From NCBI RefSeq assembly GCF_019802125.1, contig NZ_JAHVHT010000007.1:16177-80176 (forward strand): 64,000 nt of DNA, given 5' to 3'. Of this stretch, positions 22,634 through 30,188 are shown piece after piece (positions within the stretch are counted from its first letter, which is position 1; each line of letters starts with the position of its first letter). This stretch comes from Tateyamaria omphalii (GTDB lineage Bacteria; Pseudomonadota; Alphaproteobacteria; Rhodobacterales; Rhodobacteraceae). The notes under the pieces are model-generated. The model was given only the letters and a program-made list of their open reading frames with translations, was not told the DNA's origin and made no database searches. The position numbers and the translations under genes are program-made.

Positions 22634-23178
22634 CGTGCGCAAAAAATCTTTGTATCATCGCGATTGCAGCCATGGGTCTTGCGGCGTGTGTAACGCCTCC
22701 GCCGGCAGGCAAGATTAGTGACACCGCCATCAGTCAGACCACCCTCTCTGTTGCCGCACAGGCGGTCGACATTTGTGGCCGAACTTTCCCAAATGTGACT
22801 GGAACAGCCGAAGCGCTGCAACAGGCAGGATTTTCAGAAACCGCAGAGCGCTTCGAAAACGGCAAAGAGCTGGACGACCCAAGCCGTCAAGTGCGCGTAC
22901 AAGTGGGCGAGCGGCCCGCAGGCGGCGGTCGCAAAGAACATGTTTGCCTGATTTCGGTTATCGGCATGACTCCCGAGCAAGGCTTTGCACTGGCTCAGCC
23001 GTGGGTGCAACGGTACGGCGCCATCACAAATGCCGAGGCAGGTCAGGGGCTGTCGCCTCGTGCAATTCAGGCATGGAGAAGCCAGACGCGCGACCGCATC
23101 GTCTTTATTGCAGCCAGAAAAGCGAACAACGCATTTCGTCAAGCAGGTGCATCCGTCCGATTGATCTTTATCCAATAG
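22630..23178 (+). CDS. Putative small lipoprotein, function unknown
   Basis: 182 residues. The N-terminus (MTCAKNLCIIAIAAMGLAAC) is a lipoprotein signal with lipobox LAAC (Cys20), followed by a Pro-rich spacer (VTPPPAGK). The mature part has two further cysteines (in DICGR and HVCLIS) that could form a disulfide. Base composition is visibly richer in A and T than in the flanking bch genes, which suggests a different origin. No family is recognised. The 217 bp between it and the converging DinB-like gene show no gene or clear terminator. Confidence 0.6.
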   Translation: MTCAKNLCIIAIAAMGLAACVTPPPAGKISDTAISQTTLSVAAQAVDICGRTFPNVTGTAEALQQAGFSETAERFENGKELDDPSRQVRVQVGERPAGGGRKEHVCLISVIGMTPEQGFALAQPWVQRYGAITNAEAGQGLSPRAIQAWRSQTRDRIVFIAARKANNAFRQAGASVRLIFIQ

Positions 23179-23395
23179 GTGGTTCAAAAGGGCGGTCCTG
23201 CACTGAACGTTGTAACCGTTGAGAAGCCCGCGCCCGCAACCCAAGAACCGCCAAAACTGCAAAGGCAAGAAACATGCGCGTCAGGTGCTAATGCGCAAAC
23301 CTGAACCGTGAGCAGCCCATCTTTTGCTGTACGTATTTTCGGCAGGAGTTGATGGCAAAGCTCACGGCTCAAGTCGCAGCTTGATCCGCACCACC

Positions 23396-23896
23396 CTACC
23401 CCATTATAGGCAAATCCGTCGGCCCAGGCCGCGCCCCCGCCGCAGTCAACATCCCATGAATCTGCCCCCGGTGGTGGGTCTGGTGATTGAACAAATGCGC
23501 AAAGCATACCGTCGCGGGCTTCTCCACTCGCATATCCCCGCCACCCGGATACCAGAAAATCACGCCCTTAAGATCGGTCTGTGACAGCCCTTCGGCCCAA
23601 GCAGAAATCTCCGCATCCCGCTCACTGCGCAGGTGCTTGAATGCCTCCCATTCGCGCGGCGCATCCAACGACACAGGCACGCTTAACTCCGGCCGCGCAT
23701 CTCCTGCAAACCGCGCCAGCCACAACGCATCATCCCACAGCACATGATTGAAAGTCGCCGCAATAGAGCCGAAAAATGCGCCCCGATCCTGCCACCGCTC
23801 CGCATCACTCAACGTGTCCGCCGCCGCCACAAGCGACCCGTTCTGCCAAGCATTGTACCGCGCCATCAGCCGCAGGTGCTCGACCAACTCACACAA
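23396..23896 (-). CDS. DinB-family putative metal-dependent protein
   Basis: Up to 166 residues of a four-helix-bundle DinB/YfiT-like protein. The three metal-ligand histidines are visible: one in AATFNHVLWDD (about residue 50) and two in FNHQTHHRGQIHG near the C-terminus. The start is unsure: TTG at 23896 overlaps the replicase stop, with alternatives slightly downstream. The family includes thiol-transfer and hydrolase-like enzymes; the substrate cannot be told. It may be expressed with the replicase gene on the same strand. Confidence 0.75.
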   Translation of the reverse strand: MCELVEHLRLMARYNAWQNGSLVAAADTLSDAERWQDRGAFFGSIAATFNHVLWDDALWLARFAGDARPELSVPVSLDAPREWEAFKHLRSERDAEISAWAEGLSQTDLKGVIFWYPGGGDMRVEKPATVCFAHLFNHQTHHRGQIHGMLTAAGARPGPTDLPIMG

Positions 23897-24683
23897 CGAT
23901 CCGCACCTCGCTTACATCGCCATCCACCTCCCGACACGCCGCCAGCACCCGCCGCTCCAGATGCGTCTGCACGTAAGCCCCGTGAAACCGCGACGGCGCG
24001 CGCAGCGTCAACCGCCCCCCTGCCCGTTCCACCCGCTCCAGACCCGCCAGCCAGGACGCATAGATCCCCGCATCCTCCGCGTGCAGCACCGCCTGCGCCA
24101 GCGCCCACTCCGTGCCCTTGGACACGTCCGGCGCCACAACAGCCCCCTTCACGGGCAAAGGCACCACTTTTGGCGCCTCCGCCTCGCTAGTCCCCATCCG
24201 CAACTCGAAATCCGGCCCCACAGCCGACCAATACGCTTCCGTATCGTGCAGCACCCGCTCCAGGTCCAACCCATGTTCTGAAACACGCCCCCGCGCGCCC
24301 TGCCGCTTCACAACCAGCCAGCCGCGCGCGCGCAGCAGCGCCATCTCGCGCTTCACCGTGCGTTCGTCCACCGACCACAGCCGCGCAATCTCGCGCTGCC
24401 CCACGGCCAGCTCATCGCGCGCCCAATTGTAGCGCGCCGTGATCAGCGTCATCAGTCGCAAGACCCGCCGCTGCTCATGCTTACCCTGCGCCAACGCGAA
24501 CGCACCCAAAGCTGTCAGAATATCATATTTGCGCGCAGACGCGCCCCGGCCCACCGGCCTCAGCGTTTGCATCCCTGCCCTCATTTTCTCGAAACTGTCC
24601 GGTAGACCGAACATCACCTGCCGACGGTTGTTTTTCCGCAATACTGGCCGCTTTTCCGTCTCTGCCCCTGATTTGCGTCCCAA
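23889..24683 (-). CDS. Plasmid replication initiator with DnaA-like C-terminal domain
   Basis: Up to 264 residues from TTG 24683, or 241 from ATG 24614 (MFGLPDSFEKMR). A winged-helix DNA-binding region (about 90-150, VGQREIARLWSVDERTVKREMALLRARGWLVV) is followed by a C-terminal domain (about 190-262, IYASWLAGLERVERAGGRL then APSRFHGAYVQTHLERRVLA) that resembles DnaA domain I. This pattern, with parA and parB alongside, is the DnaA-like replicon type known from roseobacter plasmids. The upstream DnaA box supports an origin immediately next to it. It lacks the AAA+ and DnaA domain IV parts, so it is not chromosomal DnaA. Confidence 0.8.
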   Translation of the reverse strand: MGRKSGAETEKRPVLRKNNRRQVMFGLPDSFEKMRAGMQTLRPVGRGASARKYDILTALGAFALAQGKHEQRRVLRLMTLITARYNWARDELAVGQREIARLWSVDERTVKREMALLRARGWLVVKRQGARGRVSEHGLDLERVLHDTEAYWSAVGPDFELRMGTSEAEAPKVVPLPVKGAVVAPDVSKGTEWALAQAVLHAEDAGIYASWLAGLERVERAGGRLTLRAPSRFHGAYVQTHLERRVLAACREVDGDVSEVRIVV

Positions 24684-24706
24684 GCGTCGATTCTGTCAAG
24701 GGTCGA

Positions 24707-24715
24707 TGTGGATAA
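24707..24715 (-). promoter_or_regulatory. DnaA box
   Basis: TGTGGATAA, the exact reverse complement of the TTATCCACA consensus, 24 bp upstream of the replicase TTG start. A single perfect box is seen; the host DnaA may take part in initiation. Confidence 0.65.
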
Positions 24716-24924
24716 GTCCTCGACCCCAAACCCAATTCAAATGAAAAACAGGTAGATATGGTATTGGGGGACATCCTGACTGTCCCCTATTTTGCGCCTT
24801 CTGTCACCCAATAGATGGGGGGTTGTCGAAAACTGTCCCCCAAAATCTGGTCTCACGACCCATTGGGCGCAGCCATCACAGAATCACGGCACAGATGACC
24901 ATATCCTGACCGCACAGCCCGATC

Positions 24925-25045
24925 TGTCCCCGCGGGGACAACATTAATCCGCTTTTGCTTTTTCCGCAAAATCGGCGTAAATCTGGAAACGAGCAGAATT
25001 AACGTCCCCACGGGGACAAAAAACCAACCTGTCCCCACGGGGACA
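24925..25045. repeat. Three 16-bp palindromes upstream of parA
   Basis: Copies at 24925-24940 (TGTCCCCGCGGGGACA), 25003-25018 (core GTCCCCACGGGGAC) and 25030-25045 (TGTCCCCACGGGGACA). The last ends 15 bp before the parA ATG. They are candidate parS centromere sites and could also let ParA/ParB control their own promoter. The same motif recurs at 26041, 27433, 27500, 28017, 28341, 29189, 29289, 29555, 29579 and 61224. Confidence 0.8.
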
Positions 25046-25060
25046 AACCACAGGCAGCGC

Positions 25061-26365
25061 ATGTTCACGCACACAGACCTCGCCCAGCTTCAGGCGCAAT
25101 CCCTCAAGATGCAGGGCTTTATCCGCCAGCAAACCTACTCCCCCGAAAGCGAAAAAACCCTCCGCCGCTTTTCAAGCTGGGAGGTGGCGGAGCTTATCTT
25201 CAAGGCCAACCAAAGCACCCTGCGCGGCCGCCTCGCCGCCGACCCTTCCCTGCCCCAGGGCACGGTCGAGGAAGACGGCCGCCAACGCTGGTACTCCCTC
25301 GAAGAAATCAACGAGCTGCGCCGCCGCATCAAGGTGAACCGCAAGTCGCTCATGCCTTACCGCCCGGCGAACAAACGCGCGATCCGCGCCGCCATCGCCA
25401 ACTTCAAGGGCGGGGCCGGCAAATCCACCACCGCGCTCCACTTCGCCCACGCCGCGGCCCTCGACGGCTACCGCGTCCTCTGCGTCGACTTCGACCCACA
25501 GGCCACGCTCAGCCACTCGATGGGCCTCTCGGACGTGGCCGAGGAATACACCGTCTGGGGCATCATGGCGCGCGACTTGGGCCATGAAACGGACCGCATG
25601 AACTCCGCCCTGCGGGGCGCGGAATCCGGCACCGCCCTGCCCCAGCGCAAACTGCCCGCCGCGATCACGGACATGGGCCTCAATGACCTGCGCGCCTCCG
25701 ACTTCATCAAGCCAACGAACTGGCCCACCATCGACATCGTGCCATCCTGCGCCAACGCCGCCTTTGTCGAGTTCGCCTCCGCCCAATACCGGCACATCAA
25801 CCCCGAATGGTCCTTCTTTGCCGCCGTCTCGCGCTTCCTCGACCAGATCGCGCCCGACACCTACGACCTCATCCTCTTCGACTGCCCGCCCGCCATCGGC
25901 TACCAGTCCATGAACGCGGTCTTCGCCGCCGACGTGCTCTACATCCCATCCGGCCCCGGTTACTGGGAATACGATTCCACCACGTCTTTCATCGGCCAGC
26001 TCTCCGAAGCACTCGAAGATCTCAGCCGCTTCAACGGCCTTGTCCCCGCGGGGACAATGACGCTGCCCAAATCCTTCCTGGACCTCCGCTTCCTGCTCAC
26101 CCGCTATGAGCCGGGCAATGACCTGCACCGCGCCATGCAAGGCGCCTTCCAAAAAGTCTTTGGCGACCGCGTCTGCGAACACCCCATCGAAATGACCCGC
26201 GCCGTCGAACAATCCGGGCGGTTCCTGAGCAGCATCTACGAAATAGATTACCGGGACATGACCCGCGAAACCTGGCGCCGCGCGCGCGCGTCCTTCGACC
26301 GGGCTTACGAAGAATTCAAAACAAATCTGGGCGAAGCCTGGGACAAATTGGAGGATGAGGCATGA
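25061..26365 (+). CDS. parA: Partition ATPase ParA (RepA-type)
   Basis: 434 residues. The N-terminal part (about 40-95, SSWEVAELIFKANQSTLRGR) is a winged-helix DNA-binding region as in plasmid ParAs that autoregulate. The deviant Walker A motif KGGAGKST is at about 115-122, Walker A' CVDFDPQATLS follows, and Walker B is LILFDCPPAI. It moves plasmid copies with ParB bound to parS. One palindrome (26041-26056) is inside the gene and reads LVPAGT. The stop overlaps parB (ATGA). Confidence 0.92.
   Translation: MFTHTDLAQLQAQSLKMQGFIRQQTYSPESEKTLRRFSSWEVAELIFKANQSTLRGRLAADPSLPQGTVEEDGRQRWYSLEEINELRRRIKVNRKSLMPYRPANKRAIRAAIANFKGGAGKSTTALHFAHAAALDGYRVLCVDFDPQATLSHSMGLSDVAEEYTVWGIMARDLGHETDRMNSALRGAESGTALPQRKLPAAITDMGLNDLRASDFIKPTNWPTIDIVPSCANAAFVEFASAQYRHINPEWSFFAAVSRFLDQIAPDTYDLILFDCPPAIGYQSMNAVFAADVLYIPSGPGYWEYDSTTSFIGQLSEALEDLSRFNGLVPAGTMTLPKSFLDLRFLLTRYEPGNDLHRAMQGAFQKVFGDRVCEHPIEMTRAVEQSGRFLSSIYEIDYRDMTRETWRRARASFDRAYEEFKTNLGEAWDKLEDEA
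26041..26056. repeat. 16-bp palindrome inside parA
   Basis: TGTCCCCGCGGGGACA, read in frame as VPAGT within ParA (FNGLVPAGTMTLPK). A degenerate relative, GTTCCCCTCGGGGACG, lies at about 26603 inside parB. Confidence 0.8.
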
Positions 26366-27423
26366 GCAAGCGCCGCGTATTCGACATCGACTTCGAGCCC
26401 GATGCGGGCCCCAGCCCGGATGTGGAACAGCCCGAAGCATCCACCCCCGAAACGCGACGAGGCCCAATGGCCGCCGCCATCTCGGAAAACGCCGACGCCC
26501 TGATAGAACGCCAATCGGCCGAGGCGGAAATCCGCGCCGAAAATGACCGGCTCGCCCACGAATATGTGTCTCTAAAAAGGGACGGAGCGATTGTGGCACG
26601 CGTTCCCCTCGGGGACGTGGCGATGCGCAAACTCACCCGTGACCGCAGCACCAACCGCGACCCAGACCTCGAAGAACTCAAAACCTCGATCCGCGATCTG
26701 GGCCTGTCGAACCCGATCCAAGTCGAAGACACCGGCGATGGCTATGAATTGATTCAGGGCTTCCGCCGTCTCAGCGCCTACAAGGCCTTGCTCAAGGAAA
26801 CGGGCGATGAGCGTTACGCCACCATCCCTGCCGTGCTCGTGGCCAAGGGCGAGGCGCTGGAAAAGCTCTACCGCCGCATGGTCGACGAAAACATGGTTCG
26901 GCGCGACATCTCCTTTGCCGAGATGGGACAACTCGCTGCCAGTTACGCCCGCCAGATGGACCTTGAGGTGAACGACGCCATCGCCGTTCTCTTCGCCTCC
27001 GCTGGACGGCAAAAGCGTCACTATATAGGCAGTTTCAGTCTCTTGATGGACAAGCTGGGCCACCTGCTCCAATACCCCGAAGCCATCCCTCGTGCCCTCG
27101 GCCTCAAGCTGGTCAAAACGCTCGAGGATCAACCCCGCGCTGCCTATCACCTCAGTGCGTTGCTGGAGCACCAGAAACCCACCGATGCGGTTGCCGAACT
27201 GGCCGTGCTGAACAAGGTCGTGGCACCCAAACCGGTCAGCGAACAGGCGGCGCCTTCCACATCCTCCAAGACAACGATCAAGCTCAATCGCAAGTCCGGC
27301 GCCGCCAAGGTCATCGGCTCGAAAGGCAAGATCGAATTGCAGATGAACCGCGACTTCGGCGCTGTCGATGCCCGCAAGCTCGAGGCCGCCGTGCGCGCCC
27401 TTCTGGATCAACTCGACCTCTGA
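26362..27423 (+). CDS. parB: Partition protein ParB
   Basis: 353 residues. The ParB/Srx CTP-binding fold is at about 80-180, with the ENMVRRD motif and GFRRLSAYK in place of the usual GERR box. A central HTH follows (about 185-225, ISFAEMGQLAASYA then DAIAVLFASAGRQ), then a linker and a C-terminal dimer region ending in RALLDQLDL. It should bind the 16-bp palindromes. It is co-translated with parA and followed by a bidirectional terminator that separates it from the converging bchO. Confidence 0.92.
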   Translation: MSKRRVFDIDFEPDAGPSPDVEQPEASTPETRRGPMAAAISENADALIERQSAEAEIRAENDRLAHEYVSLKRDGAIVARVPLGDVAMRKLTRDRSTNRDPDLEELKTSIRDLGLSNPIQVEDTGDGYELIQGFRRLSAYKALLKETGDERYATIPAVLVAKGEALEKLYRRMVDENMVRRDISFAEMGQLAASYARQMDLEVNDAIAVLFASAGRQKRHYIGSFSLLMDKLGHLLQYPEAIPRALGLKLVKTLEDQPRAAYHLSALLEHQKPTDAVAELAVLNKVVAPKPVSEQAAPSTSSKTTIKLNRKSGAAKVIGSKGKIELQMNRDFGAVDARKLEAAVRALLDQLDL

Positions 27424-27432
27424 ACCTGAGTT

Positions 27433-27448
27433 TGTCCCCGCGGGGACA
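27433..27448. repeat. 16-bp palindrome after parB
   Basis: A perfect TGTCCCCGCGGGGACA, intergenic, 10 bp after the parB stop and immediately before the terminator hairpin. Confidence 0.85.
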
Positions 27449-27452
27449 CATC

Positions 27453-27483
27453 AAAAAAGCCCGCCAATTCCGGCGGGCTTTTT
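27453..27483. terminator. Bidirectional terminator between parB and bchO
   Basis: AAAAAAGCCCGCC, loop AATTCC, GGCGGGCTTTTT: a classic stem with A-tract and T-tract on both sides, serving the convergent parB and bchO genes. It is flanked by two palindromes (27433 and 27500). Confidence 0.9.
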
Positions 27484-27499
27484 CATGTCGCGACCCATC

Positions 27500-27515
27500 T
27501 GTCCCCGCGGGGACA
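27500..27515. repeat. 16-bp palindrome between terminator and bchO
   Basis: A perfect TGTCCCCGCGGGGACA, 14 bp beyond the bchO stop on the minus strand. Confidence 0.85.
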
Positions 27516-27529
27516 AACCGATTTTCGCG

Positions 27530-28396
27530 TCACTCTCGCTTCAAAATATCCCGGATCAGCGCGGCCGTTTCCTCAGGCCGCTCCTCATGCGCCAGATGCC
27601 CCAGGCCCGTCAGGTGATGCACTTGCGCTGCGGGCAGTCTGGCCGCCGCTTTCGCGGACACCTGCGGGCTCACCGTCTTGTCCTTGTCCCCGATGATGAA
27701 ATGCATCCGCGACGGGTGATCGTTCAGCCGGTCGAGCAGCGGGTTCAGCTTCCACTGCGCCATCATTAGAAGTGTGCCATCCACGTGGTTCCGGTCGGCC
27801 ACAAGGCGGCGGTAAAGGTCCAGACCTTCCGGGTCCAACTCAGATCCCGACGCGCTGATCAGCGCTCTGATCCGGTCGGGTTTCGAAGACGTGCCAGAGA
27901 ACAACGCGGCGGTGAACGGCACCGCCGCCAGCGCCTTGGCCATCGCTGGAAACATCATGCCGGCCAGCCCTTTGAACGGCTCCAAGGCGGCGTTGATCCC
28001 GATGACCACCGGGGTTTGTCCCCGCGGGGACAGATCGTTTTCGGCCAGCCTCAGCGACACCGCGCCGCCTGCTGAATGGCCGATGATCGCGGCTGGATTC
28101 CATCCCTCGTGTGCGCACAATTTGGCGATGTCTATCGCCATGGCGTCCAGCCCGCAGCGATGGCGCGCGCCGAGTTGCGTGAAGCCGTGGCCTGGCAGGT
28201 CCAAGGCGACGACGTGGAAGTCTTTCGCCAATTGCGGGATCACGTCGCGGTAGCTGTGGGACGAGGCGCCCGCGCCATGGAGCAGCAGCAAGGTCTCGCC
28301 GTTTCCTGCCTCCTGAATGTGCCAGCGGTGCACCGGCCCTTGTCCCCGCCGGGACAGGTGGGCGTTTGGCCAACTATCGATCTGCGCCCAGTCCAT
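27530..28396 (-). CDS. bchO: BchO, alpha/beta-hydrolase of the Mg-chelatase operon
   Basis: 288 residues. An alpha/beta hydrolase with nucleophile elbow GHSAGG, oxyanion region LLHGAGASSHSYRD and a late His in GLGHLAHEE. BchO is usually linked to bchD/bchI; its reaction is not settled. Two palindrome copies are translated here: SPRGQ (28017-28032) and a variant SRRGQ (28341-28356) near the N-terminus, where other BchO proteins carry unrelated sequence. The ATG is 3 bp after the bchD stop. Confidence 0.93.
   Translation of the reverse strand: MDWAQIDSWPNAHLSRRGQGPVHRWHIQEAGNGETLLLLHGAGASSHSYRDVIPQLAKDFHVVALDLPGHGFTQLGARHRCGLDAMAIDIAKLCAHEGWNPAAIIGHSAGGAVSLRLAENDLSPRGQTPVVIGINAALEPFKGLAGMMFPAMAKALAAVPFTAALFSGTSSKPDRIRALISASGSELDPEGLDLYRRLVADRNHVDGTLLMMAQWKLNPLLDRLNDHPSRMHFIIGDKDKTVSPQVSAKAAARLPAAQVHHLTGLGHLAHEERPEETAALIRDILKRE
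28017..28032. repeat. 16-bp palindrome inside bchO
   Basis: A perfect TGTCCCCGCGGGGACA, read in the minus frame as SPRGQ (LAENDLSPRGQTPVV). Confidence 0.85.
28341..28356. repeat. Variant palindrome at the bchO N-terminus
   Basis: TGTCCCCGCCGGGACA, one base off the perfect palindrome, read as SRRGQ (AHLSRRGQGPVHRW). Confidence 0.7.
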
Positions 28397-28399
28397 CGG

Positions 28400-30043
28400 T
28401 CAGTCGTTCAGCGCGGCTGTCACGGCGCCGCTGAGCCTCTGCGCGTCGGCGCGTGGCAGTGGCACGTAAGACGCATCCATAACCTGGCTGAGATCCTGCA
28501 GCGCGCGTTGTGGGCGGTTGGACATGTCGATGACCAGAGCGGCTGTGCCGGAGGCGCGGATGGCGGTTGCCATGGCGGTTGCGTCCTCGGCCGCTTGGGC
28601 GCGGTTTGCGGTGCCGTCGAGGGCGATGTTGCTGCGCCCGTCGGTGATCAGGATGATCGTGGGGGTGAGCCCTTTCGCGCCGCTTTGCTGGGCGAGGAGG
28701 AGAGCGTGTTGCAGGCCCGATGCGAGAGGTGTGCCACCGCCGCCAGGCAGGGCAGAGAGGCGGCGTTTGGTTTGTACGAGTGAGCGGGTGGGTGGCAAGA
28801 GGGTTTCGGCTTCGGCGCCTCGGAACGCAATGAGCGCGACGTGGTCGCGGCTGGCGTAGGCGTCGGCGAGCAGGAGTTCGATGGCGCCTTTGGCCTCGTT
28901 CAGACGGGACATGGCGGCGGAGCCTGAGGCGTCGACGGCGAAGATCAGGAGGCGGTCGGATTGCTCGGCATAGCGCTTGAGGCGGATGTCGGAGGGGCGG
29001 ATGAGGAGCCCGGTGCGATCCGGTTGTTGTGTACGGCGCAGCGGTTGCCAGGGGGCAGCGGCGCGGAGGGTTGAGATCAGGTCAATGCGGGAAGTGCCGT
29101 CGAGGCGTCCGGGCCGCGCGGGCAGGGGACGGCCTCGGCGGTTGGAGGTGCGCTTTTGCCCCGCACCGGCGCCGCCGGATCTTCGGGTTGTCCCCGCGGG
29201 GACAAGTCCGTTCAGCAGGTCCGGGGGGAGGGCGGATTTGACCGCTTCGACCAGAATTTCGGTGTCGGGGATGGTGTCACTCTCCGATGTGTCCCCGCGG
29301 GGACAACTGTCATCTTCCGGTGGGGGAGGGGGGCTTTCTGGCTCCTCCGTTTCCTCGGAGATGATCGTGGCGCGGTGGGGGTAGACGAGGGTAGCGGCGA
29401 TCTCCAGGTCGGTGTCGGTGAGGTGGTCTCGGCCCATGAGTTCGGCGTGTGCGCGGGCGGTGCGCAGGGCAAGGGTTGGGGCGCGGAGGGAGGCGATGCC
29501 GAAGCGGGTGGCGAGCAGGGTGAGTTGGATGATTGCGTCGCTGGTTTCGACTTTTGTCCCCGTGGGGACAGATTGGGTTGTCCCCGCGGGGACAAGTGCG
29601 TTTCGGCCCTGTGGTTCGAGGTGGAAGGCGCAGCGGTCGGCGAGGGGGTCGGGGGTGCGTTCGTCGGGTTCGATACCTTCGTCGAGCAGCAAAAAGCCCT
29701 GTGTTAGAGACTGATCTGCGGCTTGGGCGAGTTTGGCGGCGAGGGCAGGGGGGCAACGTTCGGCCATGGGGATTTGGGCGATCACTGGATCATAGAAAAA
29801 TGATTTATTTTCAATGAGTTGCGCGGATGAGAGCGTTGCTGTGAGATCGATGCCGCCGAAGAGTTGGTCGTCGGGGATGGTGATGGGGAGTTTTCGGATG
29901 GGTAGGGCAGGGGCAAAGCCCGCGAGCAGGGCGTCGCGGTCGGGGCTGGCGCGCATGCGGATGACGGCGCCGCCGAGGCCTGCGGGGTCGAGGGCCAGGA
30001 GTTTGAGGGCGAGGGCCGCATTATGCCAGGTGTCTGCGGTCAT
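28400..30043 (-). CDS. bchD: Magnesium chelatase subunit D (BchD)
   Basis: 547 residues. An N-terminal AAA-like half lacking a Walker A motif, an acidic and Pro-rich linker (about 235-310), and a C-terminal von Willebrand A domain with MIDAS DASGSAAMS, GGGTPLA and ITDGRSN. It bridges BchI and BchH. Four palindrome copies lie in the coding sequence: VPAGT and VPTGT next to each other (29579 and 29555), CPRGD (29289) and VPAGT (29189), all in the N-terminal half and linker, none in the VWA domain. The usual BchD length is kept, so the sites replace or extend flexible segments. Confidence 0.95.
   Translation of the reverse strand: MTADTWHNAALALKLLALDPAGLGGAVIRMRASPDRDALLAGFAPALPIRKLPITIPDDQLFGGIDLTATLSSAQLIENKSFFYDPVIAQIPMAERCPPALAAKLAQAADQSLTQGFLLLDEGIEPDERTPDPLADRCAFHLEPQGRNALVPAGTTQSVPTGTKVETSDAIIQLTLLATRFGIASLRAPTLALRTARAHAELMGRDHLTDTDLEIAATLVYPHRATIISEETEEPESPPPPPEDDSCPRGDTSESDTIPDTEILVEAVKSALPPDLLNGLVPAGTTRRSGGAGAGQKRTSNRRGRPLPARPGRLDGTSRIDLISTLRAAAPWQPLRRTQQPDRTGLLIRPSDIRLKRYAEQSDRLLIFAVDASGSAAMSRLNEAKGAIELLLADAYASRDHVALIAFRGAEAETLLPPTRSLVQTKRRLSALPGGGGTPLASGLQHALLLAQQSGAKGLTPTIILITDGRSNIALDGTANRAQAAEDATAMATAIRASGTAALVIDMSNRPQRALQDLSQVMDASYVPLPRADAQRLSGAVTAALND
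29189..29304. repeat. Two 16-bp palindromes inside the bchD linker
   Basis: Perfect copies at 29189-29204 (read LVPAGTT) and 29289-29304 (read SCPRGDT), exactly 100 bp apart start to start, in two different reading frames of the motif. Confidence 0.85.
29555..29594. repeat. Two adjacent palindromes inside bchD
   Basis: 29555-29570 (TGTCCCCGTGGGGACA) and 29579-29594 (perfect), 8 bp apart, translated together as VPAGTTQSVPTGT in BchD. Confidence 0.85.
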
Positions 30044-30061
30044 GGGATCGGGTGGGGGTTC

Positions 30062-30087
30062 GGTGCGCAGTGAATGCGCACCCTACG
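30062..30087. repeat. GTAGGGTGCGC-type palindromic repeat, bchI-bchD gap
   Basis: GGTGCGCAGTGAATGCGCAC followed by CCTACG. The arms GGTGCGCA/TGCGCACC pair around GTGAA. A related GGCGGGGTGAACCCCACCCT element with CACCCTACGG follows at about 30122-30145. The 145-bp gap holds no gene. Other copies are at 36058 and 44452. Confidence 0.8.
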
Positions 30088-30188
30088 GGGTGTGTCTTTT
30101 GGCGCACCTTGGCGGGGGATTGGCGGGGTGAACCCCACCCTACGGTGCGGGGGCAGGCGTAAGGCGGAGGTGTCCTCCGCCCGGGCCA

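Larger units (their letters stand above)
24684..25060. other. Putative replication origin / partition control region
   Basis: This gap between the divergent replicase and parA genes holds a perfect DnaA box (24707-24715), an A+T-rich stretch (about 24737-24768), separated half-site repeats GGGGACA (24767) / TGTCCCC (24781) and another TGTCCCCC (24834), and three full 16-bp palindromes at 24925, 25003 and 25030. The half-sites share the palindrome sequence, so one protein (ParB or the initiator) may bind both. This is where an origin is expected for such modules. Confidence 0.6.

Noticed and set aside
26600..26620. A further palindrome copy inside parB
   Set aside because: GTTCCCCTCGGGGACG has several mismatches to the motif; it may be a decayed site but is not counted as a copy.
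23889..27423. Transposon or integrative element
   Set aside because: No transposase, integrase or flanking direct repeats were seen; the genes fit a plasmid replicon.
24925..29594. CRISPR array as an explanation of the repeated palindromes
   Set aside because: Spacing is irregular (8 bp to more than 1 kb), units are 16 bp, no cas genes, and several copies lie in conserved coding sequence.
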